From: Roseiarcus sp963780825
GTDB lineage: Bacteria; Pseudomonadota; Alphaproteobacteria; Rhizobiales; Beijerinckiaceae
Length of the DNA stretch: 64,000 bases
Assembly (NCBI GenBank): GCA_963780825.1
Contig: CAWADL010000024.1
Span: 558,001-622,000 of the forward strand
Direction of reading: 5' to 3'
A program made the translations under genes and the position numbers. The notes beneath the pieces are model-generated. The model worked only from the letters and a program-made list of their open reading frames with translations. It searched no databases and was not told the DNA's origin. This document shows, piece by piece, positions 9,808 through 18,478 of this stretch. The stretch's first letter is position 1. Every line of letters begins with the position of its first letter.

Positions 9808-10858
9808 TCAAAGACCCGAGACATCAATCACAGCCTGGGCAAACGCCTCCGGCGCCTCCTGAGGCAGGTTGTGGCCAACGCCACCCTTCACAAGCCGATG
9901 CTGATACTTCCCGGAGAACTTCTTGGCGTAAGCCAACGGCTCCGGATGTGGCGCGCCGTTCTCATCGCCTTCGAGCGTTATGGTAGGCACGCCCACATCC
10001 GGCGCGACCGCCAACTTCTTCTCCAACTCATCGAGCTCCGGGTCGCCATGGGCAACCCCCAGACGCCAACGATAGTTATGAATGACAATATCGACGTGAT
10101 CAGGGTTTTCTAACGCATCCGCGCTGCGGGCGAACGTCGCCTCGTCGAACTTCCATGCCGGCGACGCGAGCCGCCAGATCAGCTCAGCGAATTCCCGTCG
10201 ATATTTGCTGTAACCTTCGCGACCCGCTCGGTCGCGAAATAGAATTGATACCACCACAGAAGCTCGCCCTTCGGAGGTAGCGGCGCCTCCCCCGCTTGCT
10301 GACTGCTGATAAGATAGCCGCTCACGGAGACCAGAGCCTTGACTCGCTCGGGCCACAGCGCTGCGACGATATCCGCAGTGCGACCGCCCCAATCAAAGCC
10401 CGCAAAGATGGCTTGCTTGATGTTCAACGCATCGATTAGCGCGATCGCATCAAGCGCCAGCGCCGAGGGCTGGCCGTTCCTGAGCGATTGCGTCGATAGA
10501 AAATGGGTCGACCCGTAGCCGCGGAGGTACGGCACAATCACCCGAAAACCCGCGGAGGCTAGGCGTGGCGCCACATCCACGAAGCTGTGGATGTCGTACG
10601 GCCATCCGTGAAGCAAGACGGCTGCGGGCCCGCTGGGCGGCCCCATCTCGACGTATCCGACATTGAGGGACGCCGGCGTCTATCGGTCTGACCGGAGGAA
10701 AGCGACTGAGGGGCTCGAACTTTGCGAGTTGCACCGTACCATTCAGCGCCGGCAGCGCCTCGGCGGTTAGAAGAGGTCAGCTGCGTCCCGGCAAGAGCGC
10801 CGGCGGCGATCTCGAGAAAGCGCCGCCGAGCGTGAAGTCGGGGAGAAGCGTCAGTCAT
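9808..10858 (-). CDS. Tat-signal alpha/beta hydrolase (epoxide hydrolase/dehalogenase-like), frameshifted
   Basis: A second hydrolase of about 345 residues directly upstream of the first, 29 bases away on the same strand. It starts at ATG 10858 with a Tat-like leader (ARRRFLEIAAGALAG). The fold is shown by LLHGWPYDIHSFVDVAP, the nucleophile elbow AGFDWGGRTADIV (Asp nucleophile, as in epoxide hydrolases and haloalkane dehalogenases), and the C-terminal catalytic His in GGVGHNLPQEAPEAFA. At least three frame changes are needed: two in the leader-to-domain region near 10640-10740 and one near 10200. Both hydrolases look co-transcribed, with the palindrome at 10963-10988 upstream. Confidence 0.75.
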
Positions 10859-10962
10859 TGCGTATCTCTCGCTTTGGCTTGGCTCGCCGATGCGCGGAGG
10901 ATGACGAGGTCGAACCAAGCTTGCCGGTTCGCGGTTCTCAACGCCATCGCACATTGGGAAGC

Positions 10963-10988
10963 ATCGCTCATATCAACGTATGAGCGAT
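10963..10988. promoter_or_regulatory. 26-bp palindrome, candidate operator (copy 1)
   Basis: A perfect inverted repeat with 10-base arms (ATCGCTCATA / TATGAGCGAT) and a 6-base spacer TCAACG. It lies in the 278-base region between the divergent Tat hydrolase pair and the DJ-1/PfpI gene. Its 18-base core recurs with one change at 13508-13525 in another divergent intergenic region, which makes a shared regulator likely. The regulator is not identified. Confidence 0.6.
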
Positions 10989-11136
10989 TGGCGATCGATG
11001 TATAGATGAACGTTGCGACGTCAGACTGATATGGTTGTTGTCGTCAGCTCTGGTCGACCTATGAAGTTACTGGGTTTACGGCCTCGGCCCATTGGCTGCT
11101 GATCTCTCCGTTCGCAAACAAACAGAGGAAACCGTC

Positions 11137-11851
11137 ATGAAGGTGCTAATGGTCATCACGTCCCACGATCGCTTGGGCAATACCGGACGAAAAACTGGAT
11201 TTTGGCTCGAGGAGTTCGCAGCCCCCTACTACGTGTTCAAGGACGCCGGCGCCACGCTTACCCTTGCTTCCCCCAAAGGCGGTCGCCCACCGCTCGATCC
11301 CAAGAGCAACGAACCTGAATTCCGTACCGACCTCACCCTCAGGTTCGAAAAAGACGTCGCGGCGCAAGCCCAGCTCGACAAAACGGTTCGGCTTGAAAGC
11401 ATCAGACAAGAGGACTTCGATACGGTGTTTTATCCGGGTGGGCATGGTCCGATGTGGGACTTGGCGGATGACGAGCACTCCATCAAACTGCTCGAAGTTG
11501 TTCCTCGTCGCCAACAAGCCCATATGCGTGGTCTGCCACTCTACCGGCGCGCTCCGTCACGTGAAGGCGCCGAGCGGCGAGTTGCTGGTGAGGAACAGGG
11601 AAGTTACCGGTTTCACAAATGGCGAGGAGGCCGCTGTGGGGCTGACGAACGTGGTGCCCTTCCTGGTCGAAGACGAAATGCTGAAGTTGGGCGCAATCTT
11701 CTCTAAGCGAGCTGATTGGACGCCGTACGTGGTGACCGACGGTTTGCTGATTACCGGGCAGAACCCTCATTCCTCCGGACCAGCCGCAAAGGCCCTGCTC
11801 GCGCGGCTAAAGCCAGGCGCCAAACCGGCCGCGGTCGCCTTAGCTTCGTAG
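11137..11851 (+). CDS. DJ-1/PfpI family protein (class I glutamine amidotransferase-like), frameshifted
   Basis: A protein of about 235 residues starting at ATG 11137 after an AGAGGAA ribosome-binding site. It opens MKVLMVITSHDRLGNTGRKT and contains TVFYPGGHGPMWDLADD. After a frame change near 11500 the nucleophile elbow VCHSTGAL appears, with Cys in the usual position, followed by TNVVPFLVEDEMLKLG and a normal C-terminus. Proteins of this layout act as glyoxalase III/deglycase-type or chaperone-like stress proteins. It is divergent from the two Tat hydrolases across the palindrome at 10963-10988, so the two units may be co-regulated. Confidence 0.85.
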
Positions 11852-12108
11852 AGGAGTTGGAAGGTTTCGCTACCCACCGCCGGCTAAGCGCGGGTTAAGC
11901 GGGCGTCGTGAATGGGAATATGGCGCCCCGCGGCACATTCGACGTGGCCCACAATCTGCCTTCGGGAATGGCGTCGTTTATTTCGAATCGATGTCCGGCA
12001 TCTAACGAAAGTCAGCGTCGCCGCCAGTTCCGTCCACTGAAGCAACTGTTTCCTTGCTATGACCGCCGAGCCAACGCGCAAAGGTTGATCGCTGAGCAAC
12101 TCATCTCT

Positions 12109-12477
12109 TCAGCCTTTCAAGGCCAACTCAAGACAATGCGTCAGCGCCGCGGACTTAAACGGCTTTCTCAACAAGCAGACCGCGCCGCTAGCCCTAGCCC
12201 TGCTTTCCAACCCCGCATCCGCGCGCGCCGTGATCATGATGACCGGCACCTTGGAGCCTCGGGCGGTAAGCAGGAGTTTGAGGTCTATCCCACTCAAGCC
12301 GGGCATATGGATATCGGTGACGACGCAATCACACGATCTTTCGCCGCCCGCGGCAACAAATTCATCGGCGGAAGCATAGCCCTGCGCGCCGTACCCGAGC
12401 GAGCTAAGCAAATCAACAAGCGCGATACGGAAGGGATCGTCGTCGTCGACAACTCCAATATGATGCTTAATCGACAC
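12109..12477 (-). CDS. single-domain response regulator
   Basis: A 122-residue CheY-like receiver with no output domain. It starts at GTG 12477 preceded by AAGGGG. The acidic cluster is at residues 11-14 (DDDD), the phospho-acceptor is Asp55 in VVTDIHMPG, and the conserved Lys is in LLRKPF. It probably relays phosphate from a histidine kinase or competes for it; the soluble kinase at 14595-15278 is the nearest candidate. It lies 107 bases downstream of the FixJ-like regulator on the same strand and may be co-transcribed with it. Confidence 0.88.
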   Translation of the reverse strand: MSIKHHIGVVDDDDPFRIALVDLLSSLGYGAQGYASADEFVAAGGERSCDCVVTDIHMPGLSGIDLKLLLTARGSKVPVIMITARADAGLESRARASGAVCLLRKPFKSAALTHCLELALKG

Positions 12478-12584
12478 GCTTCACGCCCCTTCACTCGGGC
12501 TGGTTCGAGAACGCTGCCGCAGGTCCAGCGCTGTTATGTGCGCATGAGTGCCGAGGATAAATGTAAAAATACGAATCCTGCTTC

Positions 12585-13214
12585 TCATTGGCGAGTGGGC
12601 CTGATCATCTCAGCCATACGGACGAGGTCAGGCAAAGTTTGCGCCTTCATTTTTCGCATAGCCGACCCTCGGTGAATCTTCACCGTGATCTCGCTCAATC
12701 CCAGATCGCCGGCCACCTGCTTGTTCATCTTGCCCGATGTAACCAGCATCATCACTTCTTTTTCGCGGCCAGACAGCGTTTCAAATCGCTGTCGCATGCG
12801 CGTGATGTCTTCATCAGCTTTCCGACGCTGCCGATCTCGTTCGATCGCGGTCGTTACGGCGTCGAGCATGTCCTGGTCGTGGAACGGCTTGGTGAGAAAA
12901 TCCACGGCGCCGCGCTTCATCGCCCGCACCGACATGGGAACGTCGCCGTATCCGGTCATTATGACAACCGGCACGCCAACGCCAAGCTGCACCAACCGCG
13001 TCTGGAATTCCAGCCCATTCATATCGGGCAACCGCACATCGACGACGATACACCCAGGTCTGTCCGGGTGAGTGGCGTTCAAAAATTCCTGCGCCGTTGC
13101 ATAGCCCCGAGTGTCGAGGCCGACCGATTCGAACAGTCCCTCCAACGCCTCTCGCAACGAGGCGTCGTCATCCACGACGTGGATGATTGGCTTATCAATT
13201 TCATGGACCGGCAT
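12585..13214 (-). CDS. FixJ/NarL-type two-component response regulator
   Basis: A receiver (residues about 8-125) plus a C-terminal LuxR-type helix-turn-helix (about 140-205). Receiver landmarks are HVVDDD, phospho-acceptor Asp59 in IVVDVRLPDMNG, MTGYGDVPMSVRAMK and the Lys of FLTKPF, all typical of the FixJ group. The DNA-binding part reads LSGREKEVMMLVTSGKMNKQ. The chosen start ATG 13214 sits just before the receiver as in relatives; ATG 13253 has a GAAGGT upstream and is an alternative. No cognate kinase is adjacent on the same strand; a kinase gene is 1.4 kb away, divergent. Confidence 0.88.
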   Translation of the reverse strand: MPVHEIDKPIIHVVDDDASLREALEGLFESVGLDTRGYATAQEFLNATHPDRPGCIVVDVRLPDMNGLEFQTRLVQLGVGVPVVIMTGYGDVPMSVRAMKRGAVDFLTKPFHDQDMLDAVTTAIERDRQRRKADEDITRMRQRFETLSGREKEVMMLVTSGKMNKQVAGDLGLSEITVKIHRGSAMRKMKAQTLPDLVRMAEMIRPTRQ

Positions 13215-13768
13215 CGCAAGCGCCCGTATCAATACGCCCCCAACAATTATCATGGCAGAAACCTTCGCGTCGATCAAACCGTACTAGCCCGAAGCCGTCC
13301 GTTGATCAAAGCCGGTTCGCGAGTCCAACTAAACATTCCTCCTTACGCTTTGGTGTGGCAACAGGCCGCGTTCGTGGGCGTTTATTCCTCAGGCCAAAGG
13401 AAGCCCTCGCGCTCCGAGCGGCAAGTGACCGGCTTCGCAAATGCCCACGTGAACGGTGGTAATGCGGTTGTATCCGGCGTTGCGCCATTCAACTTTGGGA
13501 GGCGCCTCTCATATCAAAGTATGAGTGGACTCGTCGCCAATTTCGGGGGTTGGCCGAATCGCCATCGCCAGACCCTCTGTCGACCGCGGACGACCCAAGG
13601 GCCCGGCGCAAAGTCATACGAGAATATGATTGTCGGTTCCCAAGGTTGGATAGCGGAGACGCAAATCGTCGCCCACCATGTAGCCGTGCTTCGATGAAGA
13701 AGCGGAGCCGCTCGCGTCGACGGGCAACCGGGAAACGCGCGCTGGTTCAATGGCGATGGAGGGTCCTC
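13215..13768. other. divergent intergenic region with a palindrome
   Basis: Between the FixJ-like regulator and the AraC-like regulator. No convincing gene is seen; a frame continuing upstream of 13769 is low-complexity and lacks a ribosome-binding site. The palindrome at 13508-13525 is its only clear feature. Confidence 0.55.
13508..13525. promoter_or_regulatory. 18-bp palindrome, candidate operator (copy 2)
   Basis: CTCATA-TCAAAG-TATGAG, a perfect inverted repeat with 6-base arms. Seventeen of its 18 bases match the core of the palindrome at 10966-10985, including most of the non-symmetrical spacer. It lies about 260 bases upstream of the AraC-like gene and about 290 bases upstream of the FixJ-like gene. 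Confidence 0.55.
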
Positions 13769-14620
13769 ATGCTTTGCTATGCTAAGCTCAGTCGTATACC
13801 GCCCCAAAATGTGCAGAGGCCACGGTGTTGGACACCGAGCCGACCGGCGCGTGCTCCGGCGAACGCGTTCTACGAAGCTAGAGACCGTAAAGACGACGAG
13901 GCTCCGATAGCCTTCGGCGACAAGGATCGTGGTGTTCCCGACGCCGCATCGGCGGCTGGCCCTCGCGCTGACGCTTCGCCCGAAAGACTTCTTGACGACC
14001 TGCGCAGTCTAATTGCGGATGACCCGGGTTCGGCCCGCGTAACGGCGCTGCGACTGGCGAACCTGCTCGCGGCGCCGACCGCGGTTGACGCGGTGGACGA
14101 ACGCGGCGGTCTTGCGCCATGGCAACGACGCAAGCTTGATCGCCATCTGAGAGAAAACCTCGCCCGTCCGTTGCGCTTGAAAGGGCTTGCAGCCCTCGTC
14201 AATCTGAGCGTCAGCCACTTCAACCGGTCATTCAAGGAGAGCCATGGAGTAGCGCCGCATCGGTACATAATCCAGTTGAGGCTGAAGCTGGCTCAATCGC
14301 TGATGCAAGACACCGCGGATTCTCTGTGCGATATCGCATTGGCGTGCGGGCTCACGGATCAGGCGCACCTGACGAAACTCTTCCGACAGCATATCGGTCA
14401 AACCCCGAACGCGTGGCGTCGAAGTCATGTGGTCGATGATCCTCGGAGCGTTACCGTCGGTCACGAGATAGCAGATCAGATGGCCGGCAACGGCCAGCGT
14501 ACATACTCGCAATCTCGTCCTCGACCTGTTTACGAACCCGAGGCAATCAGACCTAGCCATTCGCTGGATCGCAGGCGTAGTTGGGGAGGCCAGAATGACG
14601 CAGACATTTCCGCTCAATAG
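13769..14620 (+). CDS. AraC-family transcriptional regulator
   Basis: A 283-residue protein whose middle (about residues 120-215) holds an AraC-type double helix-turn-helix: helix pair one in LAALVNLSVSHFNRSFKESH and helix pair two in DIALACGLTDQAHLTKLFRQ, ending GQTPNAWRR. About 65 extra residues follow the DNA-binding part, which is unusual because AraC domains are normally C-terminal; this tail overlaps the start of the next gene. Start ATG 13769 is chosen for the GGAGGG 8 bases upstream. The N-terminal ~110 residues resemble no known ligand domain. It may bind the palindromes nearby, but that is inference. Confidence 0.82.
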   Translation: MLCYAKLSRIPPQNVQRPRCWTPSRPARAPANAFYEARDRKDDEAPIAFGDKDRGVPDAASAAGPRADASPERLLDDLRSLIADDPGSARVTALRLANLLAAPTAVDAVDERGGLAPWQRRKLDRHLRENLARPLRLKGLAALVNLSVSHFNRSFKESHGVAPHRYIIQLRLKLAQSLMQDTADSLCDIALACGLTDQAHLTKLFRQHIGQTPNAWRRSHVVDDPRSVTVGHEIADQMAGNGQRTYSQSRPRPVYEPEAIRPSHSLDRRRSWGGQNDADISAQ

Positions 14621-15278
14621 GATGCAGATGGACGGCAGCTGGGTGCATGTCGCAGAGTTGACGCACCGGATCAGCAACGAGTTCGCTAGCGCGATCGCGC
14701 TCACGAGGACGACCGCGGCGCAGTCGGCCAACATTGAGACCCGCACGGCGCTGGGCAAAGTCGGCGACCACCTCGATGCTCTCGCCGGGACATATCACGC
14801 TTTGCGACCTCCTGTGACGGAGCAACCCATCGACCTGACAGCTCACCTGACCCAACTCTGCGCAGCGATGTCGTCGGCGATGCAACGAACCCGAGGGATC
14901 GGGCTGACGTTGTCAATCCCCGAACCTGTATATGTGAATGGCTTTGTCTGTTGGCGCGCCGCTCTCATTCTGGCCGAACTGATCACGAACGCTTCTCGCC
15001 ACGCCTTTGGCGCGGGAGGCGGCCATATCACCGTCTATGCGACGGTGGAGGCCGGGCGGATCATCTGTGAGGTAAGTGATGACGGCGGCGATCCGGGACG
15101 CCACGCCACGCCTGGCTTGGGGACGTTGATAGTCGACGCGCTGGCGGCGGAGTTCGGCGGGTCGATCGCAAGGCGTCGCGATGCCGAGGGCATGACCGTA
15201 ACACTTTCTTTCCCTTGCGGTCTAACGTCGAGCGCCAATGAACTCAGGGGCGAGACTCTATCTAGAGCCGCCTCGTAG
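14595..15278 (+). CDS. soluble histidine kinase (HWE/HisKA_2-like)
   Basis: A 227-residue kinase with no membrane segment and no recognisable sensor domain. The H-box is ELTHRISNEF with His24, resembling HisKA_2/HWE kinases. The ATP-binding domain has the N-box LAELITNASRHAF (Asn132), the G1-like SDDGGDPG and the G2-like GLGTLIVDALAAEFGG. Its start overlaps the AraC-like gene by 26 bases, so the two are translationally coupled. With no sensor of its own it may be controlled by a partner protein or act on one of the receivers at 12109-13214. Confidence 0.82.
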   Translation: MTQTFPLNRMQMDGSWVHVAELTHRISNEFASAIALTRTTAAQSANIETRTALGKVGDHLDALAGTYHALRPPVTEQPIDLTAHLTQLCAAMSSAMQRTRGIGLTLSIPEPVYVNGFVCWRAALILAELITNASRHAFGAGGGHITVYATVEAGRIICEVSDDGGDPGRHATPGLGTLIVDALAAEFGGSIARRRDAEGMTVTLSFPCGLTSSANELRGETLSRAAS

Positions 15279-15348
15279 AAACGGATTTCGAGAACGTCGC
15301 GCGGCGGCAAGCTCGATCTCCCCTCGGCGGCTTCTAATGCGCCGGCGG

Positions 15349-16815
15349 CTACGCTTTAGTTGCCCACAACTGCTGAATCTCTTCCAGCGACTGCCGCTTG
15401 GTCTCCGGAACCGTTCGGTAGACCCACAGCCAACCGATGATGCAAAACGCCGCGAATAGCCAAAACGTCCCGGAACTGCCGATTGTTTGAACAAGCGACA
15501 GGAAAAACTGACTCACCAGATAGGCCGAGCCCCAGTTGATCGCCGTCGCCAGGGCCACTCCCCGGCCGCGCACGCGAGCGGGAAACACCTCGTTAATCAC
15601 CGTCCAGGTGACGGGCCCGAGGGAAAACGCGAACGATGTTATGAACACCACGAGCGCGGCGACGGTCACGATCCCGGCGACGGTCGGCCCAGCCGCGCCC
15701 TGGCCGTCGGGCGAGATGAACCGAAAGGCTATGCCGACAACGATAAGGCTCGCGCCCATGCCGATAAGCCCTGCGAGCAGCAATATACGCCGCCCGACTT
15801 GATCGATGAAAGCGATCGCGATCAATGTCGCGAGCACGTTGACGCCGCCAATCGCCCAGGTCGTCACTTCCGCGCGCGAAGCCTCGGTGACGAAGCCGGC
15901 TGAAGCGAAAATCTGCGTCGCATAGTAGATGATCGCGTTGATCCCTGTAATTTGCTGGAACACCGCGAGGCCGACCGCCACCATCAGCGGACGCCGCCAC
16001 TCGCGATGGAAAATCTCGCCCCAGGGGGCCGCCTCCTTGTCCTTCCGCAGCGCTGTTTCGATGGCGTCCAGATGCGCATCGACGGCCCCCGCCGGTTCGA
16101 CTTTGCGAGCGACCGCCTCGGCCTCGGCCCGACGGTTCACCGCCATCAGCCAGCGCGGCGATTCCGGCGCGACCAACGCTACAACCAAAAGCGCCAATCC
16201 CGGCGCCGCCGCCGCTCCGAGCATGAAGCGCCACGACCCGCCCGCCGACGCATCGCCGGCAACCAGGTGTGCGTTGATGAGATAAGCGAGAAAAATGCCG
16301 ATGGTGATCGCGAGCTGGTAGCTGGAAATGAAGCGCCCGCGCAGATGGGCCGGCGCCAATTCGGCCGCGTAGAGCGGCGCCGCCACAGCAGCCACGCCGA
16401 CGCCGATCCCGACGATGAAACGCCCGACGACGAGAACCGCCGCGTCCGGCGCCGACCATTGTACGAAGGCGCCGAACGTGAACAAGGCGCCCGCGAGCAG
16501 CAACGTCCGCTTCCGTCCGAACCGGTCGCTCAGCGCGCCGCCAGCGAGAGAGCCGACCAGAGCGCCCAACGTGACCCAACTCGTCACCACCTGGACCATC
16601 AACAGGCTGAGCGAAAACTCCGATTTGATGCCCGGCAACGCGGCGGAAATCACGCCCTGGTCGTAGCCGAACAGGCCTCCCGCGACGATGACCACGGCAA
16701 GCACCACGCAGAGCCATCCCGTCATGCCGCCCTCCGCGGATGCCGATGGACCCATACCAACCGCGCTCGACTTGAGCTGAGCGTCGCCTCCTCGCCTATG
16801 CGCTTCGGTCATCAT
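15349..16815 (-). CDS. sugar:proton symporter, MFS sugar porter family
   Basis: A 488-residue, 12-segment transporter of the XylE/GalP/GLUT type. Diagnostic motifs are GYDQGVISAALPG in segment 1, DRFGRK in the 2-3 loop, PESPRWL after segment 6, QQITGINAIIYYA in segment 7, DQVGRR in the 8-9 loop and PETK at the C-terminus. About 28 polar residues precede segment 1, so ATG 16812 or a later start is possible. The substrate is probably a hexose or pentose. A LacI-type half-symmetrical site lies just upstream at 16839-16848. Confidence 0.92.
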   Translation of the reverse strand: MMTEAHRRGGDAQLKSSAVGMGPSASAEGGMTGWLCVVLAVVIVAGGLFGYDQGVISAALPGIKSEFSLSLLMVQVVTSWVTLGALVGSLAGGALSDRFGRKRTLLLAGALFTFGAFVQWSAPDAAVLVVGRFIVGIGVGVAAVAAPLYAAELAPAHLRGRFISSYQLAITIGIFLAYLINAHLVAGDASAGGSWRFMLGAAAAPGLALLVVALVAPESPRWLMAVNRRAEAEAVARKVEPAGAVDAHLDAIETALRKDKEAAPWGEIFHREWRRPLMVAVGLAVFQQITGINAIIYYATQIFASAGFVTEASRAEVTTWAIGGVNVLATLIAIAFIDQVGRRILLLAGLIGMGASLIVVGIAFRFISPDGQGAAGPTVAGIVTVAALVVFITSFAFSLGPVTWTVINEVFPARVRGRGVALATAINWGSAYLVSQFFLSLVQTIGSSGTFWLFAAFCIIGWLWVYRTVPETKRQSLEEIQQLWATKA

Positions 16816-17200
16816 TTTTGGCGCCTTCGAGGTTGGTTAAATCGATTTCGTGTCCGCGCGGGTTTGAAACGTCAATCTAGCAAGCGCGGGGCGATATTGT
16901 CAATTCCGATCCATTTTAATCCCAATGCGAATCTTCAGGGGTCAGATCGCGCGACCTGCATGCCGGAGACTTGTCAGACCGACCGAAAAAGCTGTTCACG
17001 AAGCCCGTCGGGGTCAGCGATGTAAGCATCGTTAGGTTTGGTCGAACACGCAACACTCGGTTGGCGACGACCTCATACGAAGGGATTGGTGGACCAAACC
17101 AGTGTCCGACTGCGCGGCTCGATGAAGTGTGGTCGTATGATGCCCGACAAGGCGCTGACCGACTGCCGCCGAACTGAGCTCAGCCCGCGGAGGGATCTCG
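16816..17200. other. divergent intergenic region
   Basis: Lies between the sugar transporter and egtB. It carries promoters for both by position, but no convincing -35/-10 pair was found. The palindrome at 16839-16848 is the only marked site. Confidence 0.5.
16839..16848. promoter_or_regulatory. candidate LacI-family operator
   Basis: AAATCGATTT, a perfect 10-base palindrome with the central CG typical of LacI-family sites, within TTAAATCGATTTCG. It is 24 bases upstream of the sugar transporter start, a sensible position for repression. No LacI-type gene is in the window. Confidence 0.3.
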
Positions 17201-18478
17201 ATGGAAGCCGCAACTAGTATTCGCTCATCGTCGCAACCAAGCGGGCTCGGCCGGTACTATGCCTGGGTCCGAAACGCGAGTGAGGCCCTCTGCGAAACGC
17301 TATCGGACGCCGATGCGACCGTACAGTCGATGCCCGACGCGAGCCCCGCGAAATGGCATCTGGCGCACACCACCTGGTTCTTCGAAACCATGATGCTGCG
17401 GCCACATTTGCCTGGTTATCGCGTTTTCGACGAATCTTTCAACTTCCTCTTCAACTCCTACTACGAGACGATTGGCGAGCGGCATCCGAGGCCGAAGCGA
17501 GGGATGCTGACGCGCCCCTCCCTAGACGTGATCTTGGCCTATCGCGGGCACGTCGACGCCGGGATCCAGCGATTGTTGCAGAGGACGCCGCCGGCGAGTG
17601 TCGTTGAGCTGCTGGAGCTCGGCTGCAATCATGAGCAGCAGCATCAGGAGCTTCTCCTGACGGATATCTTGCATCTGTTTTCGCAGAATCCATTGCACCC
17701 GACGTACAAGCAGCCTGAGACCGTTCAGCTCAGAGCAACCATTCCGGCGCCGGCTCAGTATAAGCCATTTGCTGGCGGCGTGGTGGAGATAGGACACAGC
17801 GGCGACGGTTTTGCGTTCGATTGCGAAGGGCCCTGTCATCGGGTGTTCTTGGAGCCGTACCAGCTGGCGAACCGCCTTGTAACCAATGCGGAATGGATCG
17901 AATTCATCTCCGATCGAGGCTATTTGGACGCTCGATTGTGGCTGTCCGAGGGGTTGGCAAAGGTCCGCGCCGAAGGTTGGTCGATGCCACTCTATTGGGA
18001 GAAGCGAGACGACGAATTTTGGACGATGACGCTGCGTGGAGCCCAGAAGGTGGACCTCGCAGCGCCGGTCGTCCACGTGAGCTACTTCGAGGCGGACGCT
18101 TTCGCCAACTGGGCGGGGCGGCGGCTTCCCACGGAGGCGGAGTGGGAGCATGCGGCGCAGCCATTGTCGCAAGCGGGCAACTTCGTTGATTCCGGTTATT
18201 TGCAACCCCGGCCTCTGACGTCATCCGACGACCAACTTCAGCAAATGTTTGGAGACGTCTGGGAATGGACCCGCAGCGCCTACTCGCCCTACCCGCGCTT
18301 CCGCGCGGCGGAAGGCGCCGTCGGCGAGTACAACGGCAAGTTCATGTGCGGTCAGTTCGTGCTGCGCGGCGGCTCTTGCGTGACCCCCGCGGGCCATATC
18401 CGACCGAGTTACCGAAACTTTTTTCCCCCAGATGCGCGATGGCAATTCTCCGGGGTTCGGCTGGCGGAGGACATGTAA
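17201..18478 (+). CDS. egtB: ergothioneine biosynthesis sulfoxide synthase EgtB
   Basis: A 425-residue non-heme iron enzyme that joins N-alpha-trimethylhistidine to a thiol donor. The N-terminal DinB-like part holds the iron ligands: WHLAHTTWFFE (His53, His56) and CNHEQQHQELLLTD (His144, His148). The C-terminal formylglycine-generating-enzyme-like fold begins near residue 190 (PFAGGVVEIG) and includes GDVWEWTRSAYSPYPRF and RGGSC. Length is normal. It is followed without a gap by egtD, so the two steps of the pathway are made together. Intact reading frame. Confidence 0.95.
   Translation: MEAATSIRSSSQPSGLGRYYAWVRNASEALCETLSDADATVQSMPDASPAKWHLAHTTWFFETMMLRPHLPGYRVFDESFNFLFNSYYETIGERHPRPKRGMLTRPSLDVILAYRGHVDAGIQRLLQRTPPASVVELLELGCNHEQQHQELLLTDILHLFSQNPLHPTYKQPETVQLRATIPAPAQYKPFAGGVVEIGHSGDGFAFDCEGPCHRVFLEPYQLANRLVTNAEWIEFISDRGYLDARLWLSEGLAKVRAEGWSMPLYWEKRDDEFWTMTLRGAQKVDLAAPVVHVSYFEADAFANWAGRRLPTEAEWEHAAQPLSQAGNFVDSGYLQPRPLTSSDDQLQQMFGDVWEWTRSAYSPYPRFRAAEGAVGEYNGKFMCGQFVLRGGSCVTPAGHIRPSYRNFFPPDARWQFSGVRLAEDM

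Noticed and set aside
12588..13697. A 369-codon plus-strand frame across the FixJ-like gene and the divergent gap
   Set aside because: The minus-strand frame carries full receiver and LuxR motifs; the plus frame has none.
15952..17025. A 357-codon open frame opposite the sugar transporter
   Set aside because: Antisense of an intact MFS gene with strong family motifs; composition is Arg/His/Gln-rich and unlike a protein.
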